Program-made: the position numbers and the translations under genes
Source: Armatimonadota bacterium
Lineage (GTDB): Bacteria; Armatimonadota; Armatimonadia; Armatimonadales; Armatimonadaceae
Length of the DNA: 9,577 nt
Reading direction: 5' to 3'
Assembly: GCA_014380985.1 (NCBI GenBank)
Contig: JACMIU010000462.1
Location: 1 to 9,577 of the forward strand
Shown: piece after piece, positions 1 through 7,486 of the stretch
Layout of the letters: each line of letters begins with the position of its first letter
Position numbering within the stretch: position 1 is the first letter of the stretch
The notes under the pieces: model-generated
The model's input: the letters and a program-made list of their open reading frames with translations, nothing else
What the model was told of the DNA's origin: nothing
The model's database searches: none

Positions 1-33
1 ACGCCCGGCACACTGCAAAAGTGTGCCGGGCGT
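1..33 (-). terminator. Intrinsic terminator hairpin after the RND operon
   Basis: A perfect 14-bp inverted repeat (ACGCCCGGCACACT, 5-nt loop, AGTGTGCCGGGCGT) starts 17 bp past the RND stop codon. It is GC-rich and positioned as a rho-independent terminator for the minus-strand operon. The U-tract expected on that strand would lie before base 1 and cannot be seen. Read on the plus strand, the stem is followed by TACGCTT, which is not a T-run, so a plus-strand role is less likely. It could also be bidirectional with a convergent gene outside the window. Confidence 0.75.
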
Positions 34-50
34 TACGCTTGCCTATGTGC

Positions 51-3000
51 TTACGACGCCGGGTACGACTGTGCGCCCCCGTCCGCAATCTTGCGGTCGG
101 TGTCGCTCGGCTTCGTCGGCTCGACGCGCCGGGGTTCCCTCCGGTTTGTCGCGTCGGAATCCGTCGCTTCGGTCGCGCCCGAACCGCCGTTACCTTCGTC
201 CACGTCGCTATCGGGGTCGGGCGGGAAGAACCGGCGTTTCAGTTTCGTGAAGCCCTGCGTCATGTCGTCGAACAACGTGTAGAAAACCGGCGTTGCGACA
301 AGTGTCAGCAGGAGCGACAGGGTTTGCCCGCCGACAATCACCGAACCCGTGGCGCGGTTGGTTCCCGCACCGACCCCCGACGACACCACAAGCGGCATGA
401 TACCGGCAACGAACGCGATAGTCGTCATCAGAATCGGGCGCAACCGGTCGCGGCTTGCTTCCAAAACCGCCTTGTTGCGCTCCAAACCGCGTTCGCGCAA
501 CTGGTTCGCGTGGTCTACCTGCAAGATACTGTTTTTCTTCACGATTCCGAACAACACCAGAATACCGAGCATCGAGTAGATGTTCAGCGATCCGCCCGTC
601 AAAATGATGGACAGAATCGCAAACGGAACCGTCAGCGGCAACGCCAGCAGAATCGTGATCGGGTGAACCCACGACTCGAACTGCGCGGCGAGAATCAGGT
701 ACATGAACACAATCGAAAGCAGGAACGCCGCGCCGAACGCGCCGAATGTTTTGCCCAGTTCCCGCGACCGTCCGACGTACTCGCCCTTGTAATCGGGACC
801 GAGTTTCTGGTCGGCGAGCATTTTGTTAATCTGCTCCTGCACTGTGCCTTCCGACGTACCCGGCAAAAGGTTCGCCGATACCGTGACCGAACGCTGACGG
901 GCGTACCGCTCCACCACCGACGGCGCGTCGTCGTTCTTGAACTGCGTCACCTGATCGAGCGTCACGCCCCCGGCTTGCGCCTGATTTTGCGACGGAACCG
1001 TGAACAGTTTTAGCGAGCGTTCTTGATCGCGGAACTCCGGCAACGCTCGCACATTGATGTCGTAGCGGCGACCGTTCTGGTTGAACGACGATATATCCGA
1101 CCCGGCGGTCGCAATCCGCAAGGCGGACGCCACATCGGTTGCCGATACGCCGAGGTCTCCGGCACGGGCGCGGTCAATCGCCACCGACAGTTCGGGCTTG
1201 CCGACCACTAAGGACGTGTCGGCGTCGGCGATACCCTGTTGTTTCTTCAGCACATCCACAATACTCGTGGCGGCTTTTTCGAGCTTGTCAAGGTCGGGCC
1301 CCGAAATCACAAACTGGAGACCGGCTTGCGCCCCACCGCCGAAAGCGTTCGGCGGCGACACCAGCGTTCGCAGTTCTTTGGGGTACTTCGGCAGGACTTT
1401 GGTGCGCACGATAGCCATCAATTCGTCTTGCGACTTTTTCGATTTTCGCTCGTCTACACTTCGCAGACGCACCAGAATATCGCCCTTGTTTTGCGTCTGG
1501 TTACGGTCGGAACCCACGGTAAGCACGGTGTCTTCCACATCCGGCACATTTTTGCGGATGTCGGAAGCAATCGTTTCCATCAGGCGGGTCGTGGACTGAA
1601 TCGAGCGATCTTCGGTCGCCCGCACCGACACGATAAACTGCGACTCGTCCTCGTCGGGCAGGAAGTTTTTCGCAACGATTCCCATCATCGGCACGGTAGA
1701 ACCGAGCGCGACGAAGCAGATAATCACGATTACCCAGCGATGACCGAGTGACCATGTCAGAACATCGTGGTACACCTTTTCCAGTTTGCCGAACGCGCCG
1801 ACATACGCCCGGCTACCGTCGGGGTTATCCGGTAGTTCCTCTTCGGTTTTCTTCGGCGTTTTCAGCCAGCGCGATGCGAGCATCGGGGTTAGGGTGAAGG
1901 CGACAATCAGCGACACACCGATAGCAAACGCCATCGTCAAGCCGAACGATGCGAGGAACCGCCCCACGATGCCAGTCATGAATGCAACCGGCAGAAACAC
2001 CGCGATTAGCGAAAGTGTCGTGGCAAGAACGGCGAGACCAATCTCTTTTGTGCCTTCAATCGCCGCTTCCTTCGGCTTCATCTTCTTTTCTTCGAGAAAC
2101 TTGTAAATGTTCTCGATCACGATAATCGCGTCGTCAATCACGATACCGACCGCGAGCGTCAAGGCGAGCAGGGTAATCACGTTCAGCGTGAAGCCCTGCG
2201 CCCACATCAGCGCGAACGTCGCAATCACCGACGACGGAATAGCGAGCGCGGAAATCAGCGTCGTGCGCCAGTTCCACAGAAACACCAGCACCACGCCCGA
2301 CGCCAAGAACGAGCCTAAGATAAGGTGTTCTTGCACGGTATGCACGGCGGCTTTAGCAAAGACCGATTGATCGTTGGTAATTTTCGTCGAGTAGCCCGCC
2401 GGAAGCGATGCCTTGAACGATTCCAAACGCTCCTTGACAATATCCACCACCGCCACTGAGTTCGCCCCGCTTTGCTTGCGAACCGACAAAATCACGGCGG
2501 GTTTGCCGTTTAGCGACGCGAGCGACGTGGTTTCCTCTTCGCCGTCCTCGATAATGGCGACTTCGCCGAGCCGGATGGCGCGGGTTCCGGTTTGCTTCAC
2601 GACGATATTTCGCAGTTCGGCTAAGGTTTCGGCGCGGGAACGGGTACGCACGGAAACGCGCCGGTCGCCTTGATCGAGGAATCCGCCGGGAACCTGCGCG
2701 TTCTGCGCCCGAAGCGCGTTCTGCAGGTCAATCACCGACAAGCCGAGGCTACGCAACCGGTACGGGTCTACCTGCACATTGATCTGGCGCAACCGTCCGC
2801 CGATAATCTGCACCTCGCCGACGCCGTTTTGCGACTCGATTTGCGGGCGAAGCGTTTTGTCGGCGTACTCCGTCAGGTCGCGGATACTCGCGCCTTCGCC
2901 CGCTAAGACAAACTGAATCACCGGGGACGAGTCGCCGCCGATTTTCAGCACTACCGGGCGTTCGGCTTCGTCGGGCAGGTTGCGAATCGCTTGGTCAATT

Positions 3001-3335
3001 TTCGACCGAACATCCGCCGCCCCGGTGTCACCGTTGGTTTCCAGCGTGAACTGAATCTGCACCACGGAGATACCCTCGGACGACGACGATTGAATCGTGT
3101 CAATTCCGGCGACCGAACCAATCTGCTTTTCGAGTTCGTCGGTGACTTCGCTATCCACCTCTTCCGGGGTCGCGCCCGGAATCACGGTGGTAATCACCGC
3201 CGAGGGAAAGTCAATCGTGGGGAACCGGTCAATGCCGAGTTGCGGCACGGCGAACGCGCCGACCACCACGAGCATCAAGATAATCACGCCCGCGAACACG
3301 GGACGATTCACGCAAAGTTTTGCCAATGCTTGCAT
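51..3335 (-). CDS. RND-family multidrug efflux transporter, AcrB/HAE1 type
   Basis: Inner-membrane proton-driven pump of a tripartite efflux complex, 1094 aa. TM1 (about residues 13-31) is followed by a large periplasmic porter region, TM2-TM6 (about 337-482), a second periplasmic loop, and TM7-TM12 (about 532-1022). The proton-relay residues of AcrB are all present: D401-D402 in the TM4 motif GIVIDDAIIVIENI, K934 in TM10 (KKNSIL), and R964 and T971 in RLRPILMT of TM11. It should therefore be a working H+ antiporter. The fold ends near residue 1024. An extra tail of about 70 residues, charged and low in complexity, makes it longer than AcrB (1049 aa). The ATG lies 32 bp after the adaptor stop and has only a weak SD (GAAAG), so it may rely partly on coupling. 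It is the last gene of the operon. The substrate cannot be deduced; drugs, dyes, detergents or solvents are typical for HAE1. Confidence 0.97.
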   Translation of the reverse strand: MQALAKLCVNRPVFAGVIILMLVVVGAFAVPQLGIDRFPTIDFPSAVITTVIPGATPEEVDSEVTDELEKQIGSVAGIDTIQSSSSEGISVVQIQFTLETNGDTGAADVRSKIDQAIRNLPDEAERPVVLKIGGDSSPVIQFVLAGEGASIRDLTEYADKTLRPQIESQNGVGEVQIIGGRLRQINVQVDPYRLRSLGLSVIDLQNALRAQNAQVPGGFLDQGDRRVSVRTRSRAETLAELRNIVVKQTGTRAIRLGEVAIIEDGEEETTSLASLNGKPAVILSVRKQSGANSVAVVDIVKERLESFKASLPAGYSTKITNDQSVFAKAAVHTVQEHLILGSFLASGVVLVFLWNWRTTLISALAIPSSVIATFALMWAQGFTLNVITLLALTLAVGIVIDDAIIVIENIYKFLEEKKMKPKEAAIEGTKEIGLAVLATTLSLIAVFLPVAFMTGIVGRFLASFGLTMAFAIGVSLIVAFTLTPMLASRWLKTPKKTEEELPDNPDGSRAYVGAFGKLEKVYHDVLTWSLGHRWVIVIICFVALGSTVPMMGIVAKNFLPDEDESQFIVSVRATEDRSIQSTTRLMETIASDIRKNVPDVEDTVLTVGSDRNQTQNKGDILVRLRSVDERKSKKSQDELMAIVRTKVLPKYPKELRTLVSPPNAFGGGAQAGLQFVISGPDLDKLEKAATSIVDVLKKQQGIADADTSLVVGKPELSVAIDRARAGDLGVSATDVASALRIATAGSDISSFNQNGRRYDINVRALPEFRDQERSLKLFTVPSQNQAQAGGVTLDQVTQFKNDDAPSVVERYARQRSVTVSANLLPGTSEGTVQEQINKMLADQKLGPDYKGEYVGRSRELGKTFGAFGAAFLLSIVFMYLILAAQFESWVHPITILLALPLTVPFAILSIILTGGSLNIYSMLGILVLFGIVKKNSILQVDHANQLRERGLERNKAVLEASRDRLRPILMTTIAFVAGIMPLVVSSGVGAGTNRATGSVIVGGQTLSLLLTLVATPVFYTLFDDMTQGFTKLKRRFFPPDPDSDVDEGNGGSGATEATDSDATNRREPRRVEPTKPSDTDRKIADGGAQSYPAS

Positions 3336-3367
3336 AAGTTTGTGCTTTCATTAAAATTGTGCGTTGC

Positions 3368-4936
3368 TTACTGACCGGTTGCCCCGGTTTCCGTGCCGTT
3401 GTTATCTTGCGGTGCCTGCCCACCTTGCGGGGTTCCCGAACCGTTTGCGTCCGAAGCGTCGGTTCCAGTCTCGCCCTCGGTTTTCGGCGTCTCGGCTTTC
3501 ACCTTGTCGCCTTCTTTCACGCCGCGTTGCCCGACAACAATCACGTTCGCGCCCGCCGGTAGACCTTCTACCTGCACCCGCGCCGCATCGGATGTGGTAA
3601 TGCCGAGCGTCACGATTTTCTTCTCCACGACGCCGTTGTTTTCGGTGTAAACGGTGGCGCGTGTTTGCGAGTCCTGATCCCGAATCAGTGCCTCGACTGG
3701 AACCGTGACGCTGCCCGGTAGTCGTTGCGTGACGATTTCGCCGCGGGCGAACAAACCGGGGCGAAGTGCGTTGCCGACGTTCGGCAGTTGGATACGGGCG
3801 TTAAACGTGCGCCCGGTAGCGTTGCCGGTCGGAAACACTTTCACTACTTTGCCGGTGAAAACGCGGTTCGGGTACGCATCGAGTCGAACGTTCGCCTGTT
3901 GCCCCTGCCGAACGTTTGCAACGTCTTGCTCGTTGATTTGCGCTTCAAAATACACTGTGTTCAAGGCGACTACCTGCGCGACCGACGTGCCGACTGCGGC
4001 TAACTGCCCCGGCTCGATTTTGCGGTCGGAAATCACGCCGGTAATCGGACTGCGTAGCGACGCATCGCCCACCGCCCGTTGCGCGACTCCAAGCGCGGCT
4101 TGCGCTTGCGAAACACTCGCCCGCGCCGACGAAATATCGTCCTGCCGGAGCGAGACATTGGAGCGGTTCGCCTCTGCTTGGCGCAAAGCCCCCCGACTTC
4201 GTGCGACCTGCGCTTCTTGCGCGGCGATATTTTCCGTGCGTCCGCCCTCGCGGATCAGCGCAAGCTGTTGCTTCGCCGAGTTCAGCGTCGCTTGCGCCAC
4301 CTTTTCCTGCGTGACGTACTGATCCAGCGTGATCGCGGCGGTCGCGCCTTCCTTAAACAATTCGGCGTAACGCTTTCGGTCGGACTGCGCTTTGTCAAAG
4401 TTCGCTTGCGCTTGCTTGACGTTGTTCTCGGCGACAATCACTTCCTGCGAACGCTGGGGCGTGCGGACTAAAGCGAGTTGCGCTTGCGCGGCAAGTAGTG
4501 CCTCCTGCGCGTCTTTTACCGCGACATCGGACGTGGTGCGCTGTGTTTGGTACGTGGTTTGCGCTTGTTCCAGCCGAACACGGGCGGTATCTACGTTCGC
4601 CTGTGCCTGTTCTACCTGCCTTTGTAAATCGCTCGTGTCGAGTTGCGCCACGACCTGACCGGCTTGCACCGTGTCGCCTTCGCGCCCCGATACCGACACC
4701 ACGCGAGCCGTTACCTTCGGAAACAGTTCCACCGACTGAAGTGCGATGAGCGATCCCGTAACCGGCACGAGGCGTAGCACGGTTTCGCTTCCGGCGGGAA
4801 CCGTCGTGACCGGAGTCGGCTGATTCGCCGCCTGTGCCTGTCCTGCTTTTTTCGCGGCGGCATCCTCTTTCGGGGCGCAACCGGCAACCGTGAACACGGA
4901 CGCGATTGCGGCGATTAGTAACATTTTGTTTCGCAT
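3368..4936 (-). CDS. RND efflux periplasmic adaptor (membrane fusion) lipoprotein
   Basis: Periplasmic adaptor linking the RND pump to the TolC-like channel, 522 aa. The N-terminus is a lipoprotein signal with lipobox VAGC (C20), so the mature protein should be lipid-anchored. Order of parts: first half of the lipoyl domain (about 60-100); a long Gln/Ala-rich coiled-coil hairpin (about 101-290); second lipoyl half with SPITGVISDRKIEPGQ (about 295-323); beta-barrel (about 325-400); membrane-proximal domain (about 400-480); and a Gly/Thr/Asn-rich tail (480-522). The hairpin tip resembles the TolC-docking RxxxLx6S motif, with R189 and L193 kept but Ala at position 200 instead of Ser. The hairpin is far longer than AcrA's and in length recalls YbhG/HlyD-type adaptors. 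The start is backed by AAGGA at 4942-4946, 5 bp upstream. It lies between tolC (18 bp upstream) and the RND gene (32 bp downstream), its expected partners. Confidence 0.95.
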   Translation of the reverse strand: MRNKMLLIAAIASVFTVAGCAPKEDAAAKKAGQAQAANQPTPVTTVPAGSETVLRLVPVTGSLIALQSVELFPKVTARVVSVSGREGDTVQAGQVVAQLDTSDLQRQVEQAQANVDTARVRLEQAQTTYQTQRTTSDVAVKDAQEALLAAQAQLALVRTPQRSQEVIVAENNVKQAQANFDKAQSDRKRYAELFKEGATAAITLDQYVTQEKVAQATLNSAKQQLALIREGGRTENIAAQEAQVARSRGALRQAEANRSNVSLRQDDISSARASVSQAQAALGVAQRAVGDASLRSPITGVISDRKIEPGQLAAVGTSVAQVVALNTVYFEAQINEQDVANVRQGQQANVRLDAYPNRVFTGKVVKVFPTGNATGRTFNARIQLPNVGNALRPGLFARGEIVTQRLPGSVTVPVEALIRDQDSQTRATVYTENNGVVEKKIVTLGITTSDAARVQVEGLPAGANVIVVGQRGVKEGDKVKAETPKTEGETGTDASDANGSGTPQGGQAPQDNNGTETGATGQ

Positions 4937-4954
4937 AACTGTCCTTATTGTCCT

Positions 4955-6748
4955 TTACACCGGCTCCCCGGTAGCACGGCTAAGTCGGGCGAGTGCGCCC
5001 AGATAGTCGTAGCGAGCGTTGACCTGATTGGTCTCGGCTTGCGTCAGCGCGGTTTGCGCGTCGTTGATTTCGAGTTGGGTTCCGACGCCCGCCTGAAAGC
5101 GGACATTGGCGAGGCGCAACGCTTCGCGGGCTTGCGTCACGGTTTGCGCGTTGGTGCTTTGCCGCTCGAAAGCGTCGCGCACCGCGATAATCGCCTGTTG
5201 CACCTCGGCTTTGATGCCGCGCACAAACTGGTCTTTTTGAATCAGCGAAGAGCGTTCGTCCGAGCGGGCGGCTTTCACCGCCTCGCGGGTCGCGCCGCCA
5301 TCGTAGAGCGGAATCGAAAGCGTGAGTCCGAGGGAACCCGTATCCTTGTTCGTGCCGAACGCCGGAGCGGTAAAGTTGTACGCGCCGTTCACTGAAGCGT
5401 TCAAATACGGCTCCAAGTTGCGGCGGGCAAGACGCGTGTTTTTCACCGACTTCAAGATATTCGTGTCGGCTTGATAGTATTCGGGTCGTCGGTCAAAGGC
5501 TTGCAACAAAAGCGCGGCTTCGTCAAGCGCGGGAAGCGGTGGGATTTCGGGAATATCGGCTAAATCCACCGGCGTCGAGGGGTCAACGCCCACGGTATTC
5601 GCAAAGCCGTTTTGCGCGATTAGCAGTTGGTTGCGCGACTGAATCAGAGCCTGTTGGTTGTTGTCGCGCTGGGTTTGCGCCCGCAGAACATCGAAATCGG
5701 AGGCGACGCCCGCATCCCGTTGCGCCGTGGTGACGCGCAGTTGCTCGGTGCTTTGCGCTACCGCCGCCTCGTTGACACGTACAAACGCCGCCGTTCGCAA
5801 CACATTGTAATAGCCATTTTTCACCGAAAGCGCGGTTTCCTGCCGGAGGCGCAGGATTTCCAAGCGATTTAACGCCTGCTCTAAATCGCCGATTTGTTGT
5901 GCGGTTCGCAGGATTCCAGTGATGTCAATAAACTGCGAAATGGTGATTCGTCCCGACGCTTGATCGAGGTTGCCCCCGCCGCCGAAAAGCCCCCCGGTTC
6001 CCGTGTCGGGCGTTGTCGGCGTCGTACCGGGATCTTGCTCGGCGGGGTCGGTCGGGGTTCCGGTGGTCTGCCGGGTGGACGCGGCACGAGTTGTACCGCC
6101 CGAACTCGCGGTAGTCGCCGCGCCGCCCGTGGACGATGCCGTGGCGGTCACGCCGCCCGACGAACTCACCGCGCTCGCCCCTGAAAGCGTTACCGGAACC
6201 GCGCCCGGCGTCACAGTTTGCAGTCCGACCGTGAACGGGTTCTGAATCTGCGACGGCGTGACGCCGCCACTCGCGCCGCCCAAGCCCGATTGACTGTTCA
6301 GCAGACGACTGTAGGAAAGTGCGCCGCTGATCTGCGGACCGCGTGCGCCCAAAATCTGCGCGATGGTGGCGTTGGTTTTCACCGCCCGCTCGAACGCGAT
6401 TAGAATCTGTGGATTGTTCGCGTAAGCGACGGCGAGCGACTGGTCGAGGGTTCGCAAAACGTCGGGCTTGTCCGCGCCCGGCTGTCCCGGTACAAGGGTT
6501 TTGAAATCGAAGCGCGTGGTTTTCTGAATGTCCTTCGGCGAAATGCCGAGGCGCACCGTATCGGGGGTTTTGGTCGGTAGTGGGGTCGGGGGCGTCGGGG
6601 CGTTTGGCTGTTGCCGCGCCGCCGCATCCACGGTCTCCTGCACCGTGCTTGCCGGGGCGGCGGGAGCGGGGGCGGCTTCCTGCGCCCAAACCGGCGTGGT
6701 CAATGACGCGATACCAAGAAACGAAAAAATCAAAGGGTACGTTTTCAT
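4955..6748 (-). CDS. TolC-family outer-membrane efflux channel
   Basis: Outer-membrane exit duct for the RND pump, 597 aa against about 430-490 for most TolC/OprM proteins. A Sec signal peptide (1-22, probable cleavage after VWA) is followed by a Pro/Ala-rich segment to about residue 62. Two TolC repeats follow. The first begins near DQSLAVAYANNPQ (about 102) and includes the strand GALSYSR (143) and the returning strand GRITISQF (266). The second begins near DEAALLLQAFDRRPEY (about 409), with strands around 448-460 and 471-482 (LGLTLSIPLYDGG). The helix ends in FQAGVGTQLEINDAQTAL (551-568), a classic signature of the family. The extra length is mostly a Ser/Thr/Gly-rich insertion between the first pair of strands. 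The ATG overlaps none of abrB but is 5 bp past its stop, so expression is probably coupled. Confidence 0.95.
   Translation of the reverse strand: MKTYPLIFSFLGIASLTTPVWAQEAAPAPAAPASTVQETVDAAARQQPNAPTPPTPLPTKTPDTVRLGISPKDIQKTTRFDFKTLVPGQPGADKPDVLRTLDQSLAVAYANNPQILIAFERAVKTNATIAQILGARGPQISGALSYSRLLNSQSGLGGASGGVTPSQIQNPFTVGLQTVTPGAVPVTLSGASAVSSSGGVTATASSTGGAATTASSGGTTRAASTRQTTGTPTDPAEQDPGTTPTTPDTGTGGLFGGGGNLDQASGRITISQFIDITGILRTAQQIGDLEQALNRLEILRLRQETALSVKNGYYNVLRTAAFVRVNEAAVAQSTEQLRVTTAQRDAGVASDFDVLRAQTQRDNNQQALIQSRNQLLIAQNGFANTVGVDPSTPVDLADIPEIPPLPALDEAALLLQAFDRRPEYYQADTNILKSVKNTRLARRNLEPYLNASVNGAYNFTAPAFGTNKDTGSLGLTLSIPLYDGGATREAVKAARSDERSSLIQKDQFVRGIKAEVQQAIIAVRDAFERQSTNAQTVTQAREALRLANVRFQAGVGTQLEINDAQTALTQAETNQVNARYDYLGALARLSRATGEPV
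5963..6286 (-). other. Low-complexity Ser/Thr/Gly insertion in TolC surface loop 1
   Basis: This segment encodes about residues 155-262 of the TolC-like protein. It is almost free of hydrophobic helix or strand patterns and is dominated by Ser, Thr, Gly, Ala and, later, Pro (for example TASSTGGAATTASSGGTT). It lies between the two predicted beta-strands of the first TolC repeat, a position that in TolC is a short extracellular loop. The matching loop in the second repeat (about 461-470) is short. The location within the loop is inferred from the repeat pattern, not from a structure. Confidence 0.6.
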
Positions 6749-6753
6749 GCTTT

Positions 6754-7053
6754 TTATTCCTCTATAACATCCGCCGCTTCGGGACGGTCAGAATCGGGTT
6801 CGGCTTCCACGCGGGCAAGGGCGTCGCCGAACGCCGCCATAAACTCGCGCATCGCCGACAGTTTGCACAACATCAAACCGTTCTTGCCGGGCGCGGACAA
6901 AATCAGCATTTTGTCGCCCGGTTCAATATCGAACCGTTTCCGCGCATCGGCGGGTATAACGATTTGACCCCGCTCACCTACGGTAGCGGTTCCAAAAAAA
7001 TGGTCGTCCCAGTCAAAGCGTGGGGTTTGCGGTTCCGGTTTCATACTTTTCAT
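6754..7053 (-). CDS. AbrB/MazE/SpoVT-type DNA-binding protein
   Basis: Small looped-hinge (swapped-hairpin) transcription factor, 99 aa. The AbrB domain spans about residues 20-65 and carries the diagnostic run GERGQIVIPADARKRFDIEPGD (residues 26-47), split here as GERGQIVIPADA then RKRFDIEPGD. The C-terminal 30 residues are acidic and may be an extension for assembly or ligand sensing. There is no toxin gene beside it, so a MazE-type antitoxin role is unlikely. Its place as first gene of the abrB-tolC-adaptor-RND cluster, 5 bp from tolC, points to a local regulator of the pump. Start choice is uncertain: ATG at 7053 has no clear SD, and a second in-frame ATG (codon 4, 7044) is equally possible without touching the domain. 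Whether it represses or activates cannot be seen. Confidence 0.9.
   Translation of the reverse strand: MKSMKPEPQTPRFDWDDHFFGTATVGERGQIVIPADARKRFDIEPGDKMLILSAPGKNGLMLCKLSAMREFMAAFGDALARVEAEPDSDRPEAADVIEE
6758..6763 (-). promoter_or_regulatory. Ribosome binding site of tolC, overlapping the end of abrB
   Basis: AGAGGA lies within the last codons of abrB on the minus strand and is 9 nt from the tolC ATG at 6748. A ribosome finishing abrB passes over this site, which supports translational coupling of the two genes and supports the chosen tolC start. Confidence 0.7.
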
Positions 7054-7147
7054 ACACAGATGATTCGTGTGCTGCTTTCCTGTACAACACTTCTACTGCT
7101 CCGGTTCCACAAAAATAAAACGAAATATACGGCGGGTTTGATTCACG
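7054..7147. other. 94-bp gap between the SMR gene and abrB
   Basis: The gap is AT-richer than its surroundings. On the minus strand there is a good -10-like TATATT (7124-7129) but no matching -35 at 16-18 bp, and a TTGTAC (7082-7087) without a good -10. No terminator stem follows the SMR stop. It may hold the promoter of the pump operon or simply be an untranslated spacer of one long transcript; the sequence does not decide. Confidence 0.4.
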
Positions 7148-7486
7148 CTATCCATGCGGACTCTTGCCGCCGAAAACGTTTAATCCCACTACACCGGCGA
7201 TAATCAGGCAAAGCGAAATAGCCTTACCGAGCGGCATGGACTCCTTGAAAAGAAACACACCGAGAATAGCGACGAGCGCGGTCCCCACTCCCGACCAAAC
7301 CGCGTAGACCGTGCCGACCTGCATTTGCTTCAAGGATTGCGACATCAGGTAAAAAGCCACGCCGTAGCCGACAACTACCACGAGTGACGGCAGGAACCGA
7401 GTGAATCCCGCCGAAAAGCGGAGCGCGATTGTCGCCGCTACTTCAAACGCAATCGCAAACATCAAGGCTATCCATTGTGGTTTCAT
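7148..7486 (-). CDS. SMR-family small multidrug transporter, EmrE/QacE-like
   Basis: Four-helix inner-membrane proton antiporter, 112 aa, the usual SMR length (EmrE is 110). Helices lie at about 4-22, 31-50, 57-78 and 85-105. The essential membrane carboxylate is E15 (EmrE E14). The binding-site aromatics Y41, Y61 and W64 in VYAVWSGVG match EmrE Y40, Y60 and W63. This pattern, including SAGFTRFLPS in the first loop, fits the Qac/EmrE branch (quaternary ammonium and lipophilic cations) better than the guanidinium exporters, though that subdivision is inferred. Only one SMR gene is present, so it should work as an antiparallel homodimer, not a paired heterodimer. It overlaps tetR by 4 bp (ATGA) and has a strong SD (AAAGGAG, 7498-7504), so the two are co-transcribed and coupled; it is probably the main target of the TetR protein. 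Confidence 0.95.
   Translation of the reverse strand: MKPQWIALMFAIAFEVAATIALRFSAGFTRFLPSLVVVVGYGVAFYLMSQSLKQMQVGTVYAVWSGVGTALVAILGVFLFKESMPLGKAISLCLIIAGVVGLNVFGGKSPHG

Noticed and set aside
21..1013. 330-codon open frame on the plus strand opposite the RND gene, plus several other long plus-strand frames to about 4300
   Set aside because: The predicted proteins are Arg/His/Gln-rich or Cys/Ser-rich with no domain pattern and no SD. They mirror the codon bias of the well-supported minus-strand genes.
6754..7053. AbrB/MazE-type gene as an antitoxin
   Set aside because: There is no toxin-sized partner on either side; the neighbours are tolC and the SMR transporter.
7148..7486. Second SMR subunit gene (heterodimeric pair such as YkkCD/EbrAB)
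   Set aside because: Only one SMR frame is present; the adjoining genes are clearly TetR and AbrB types.
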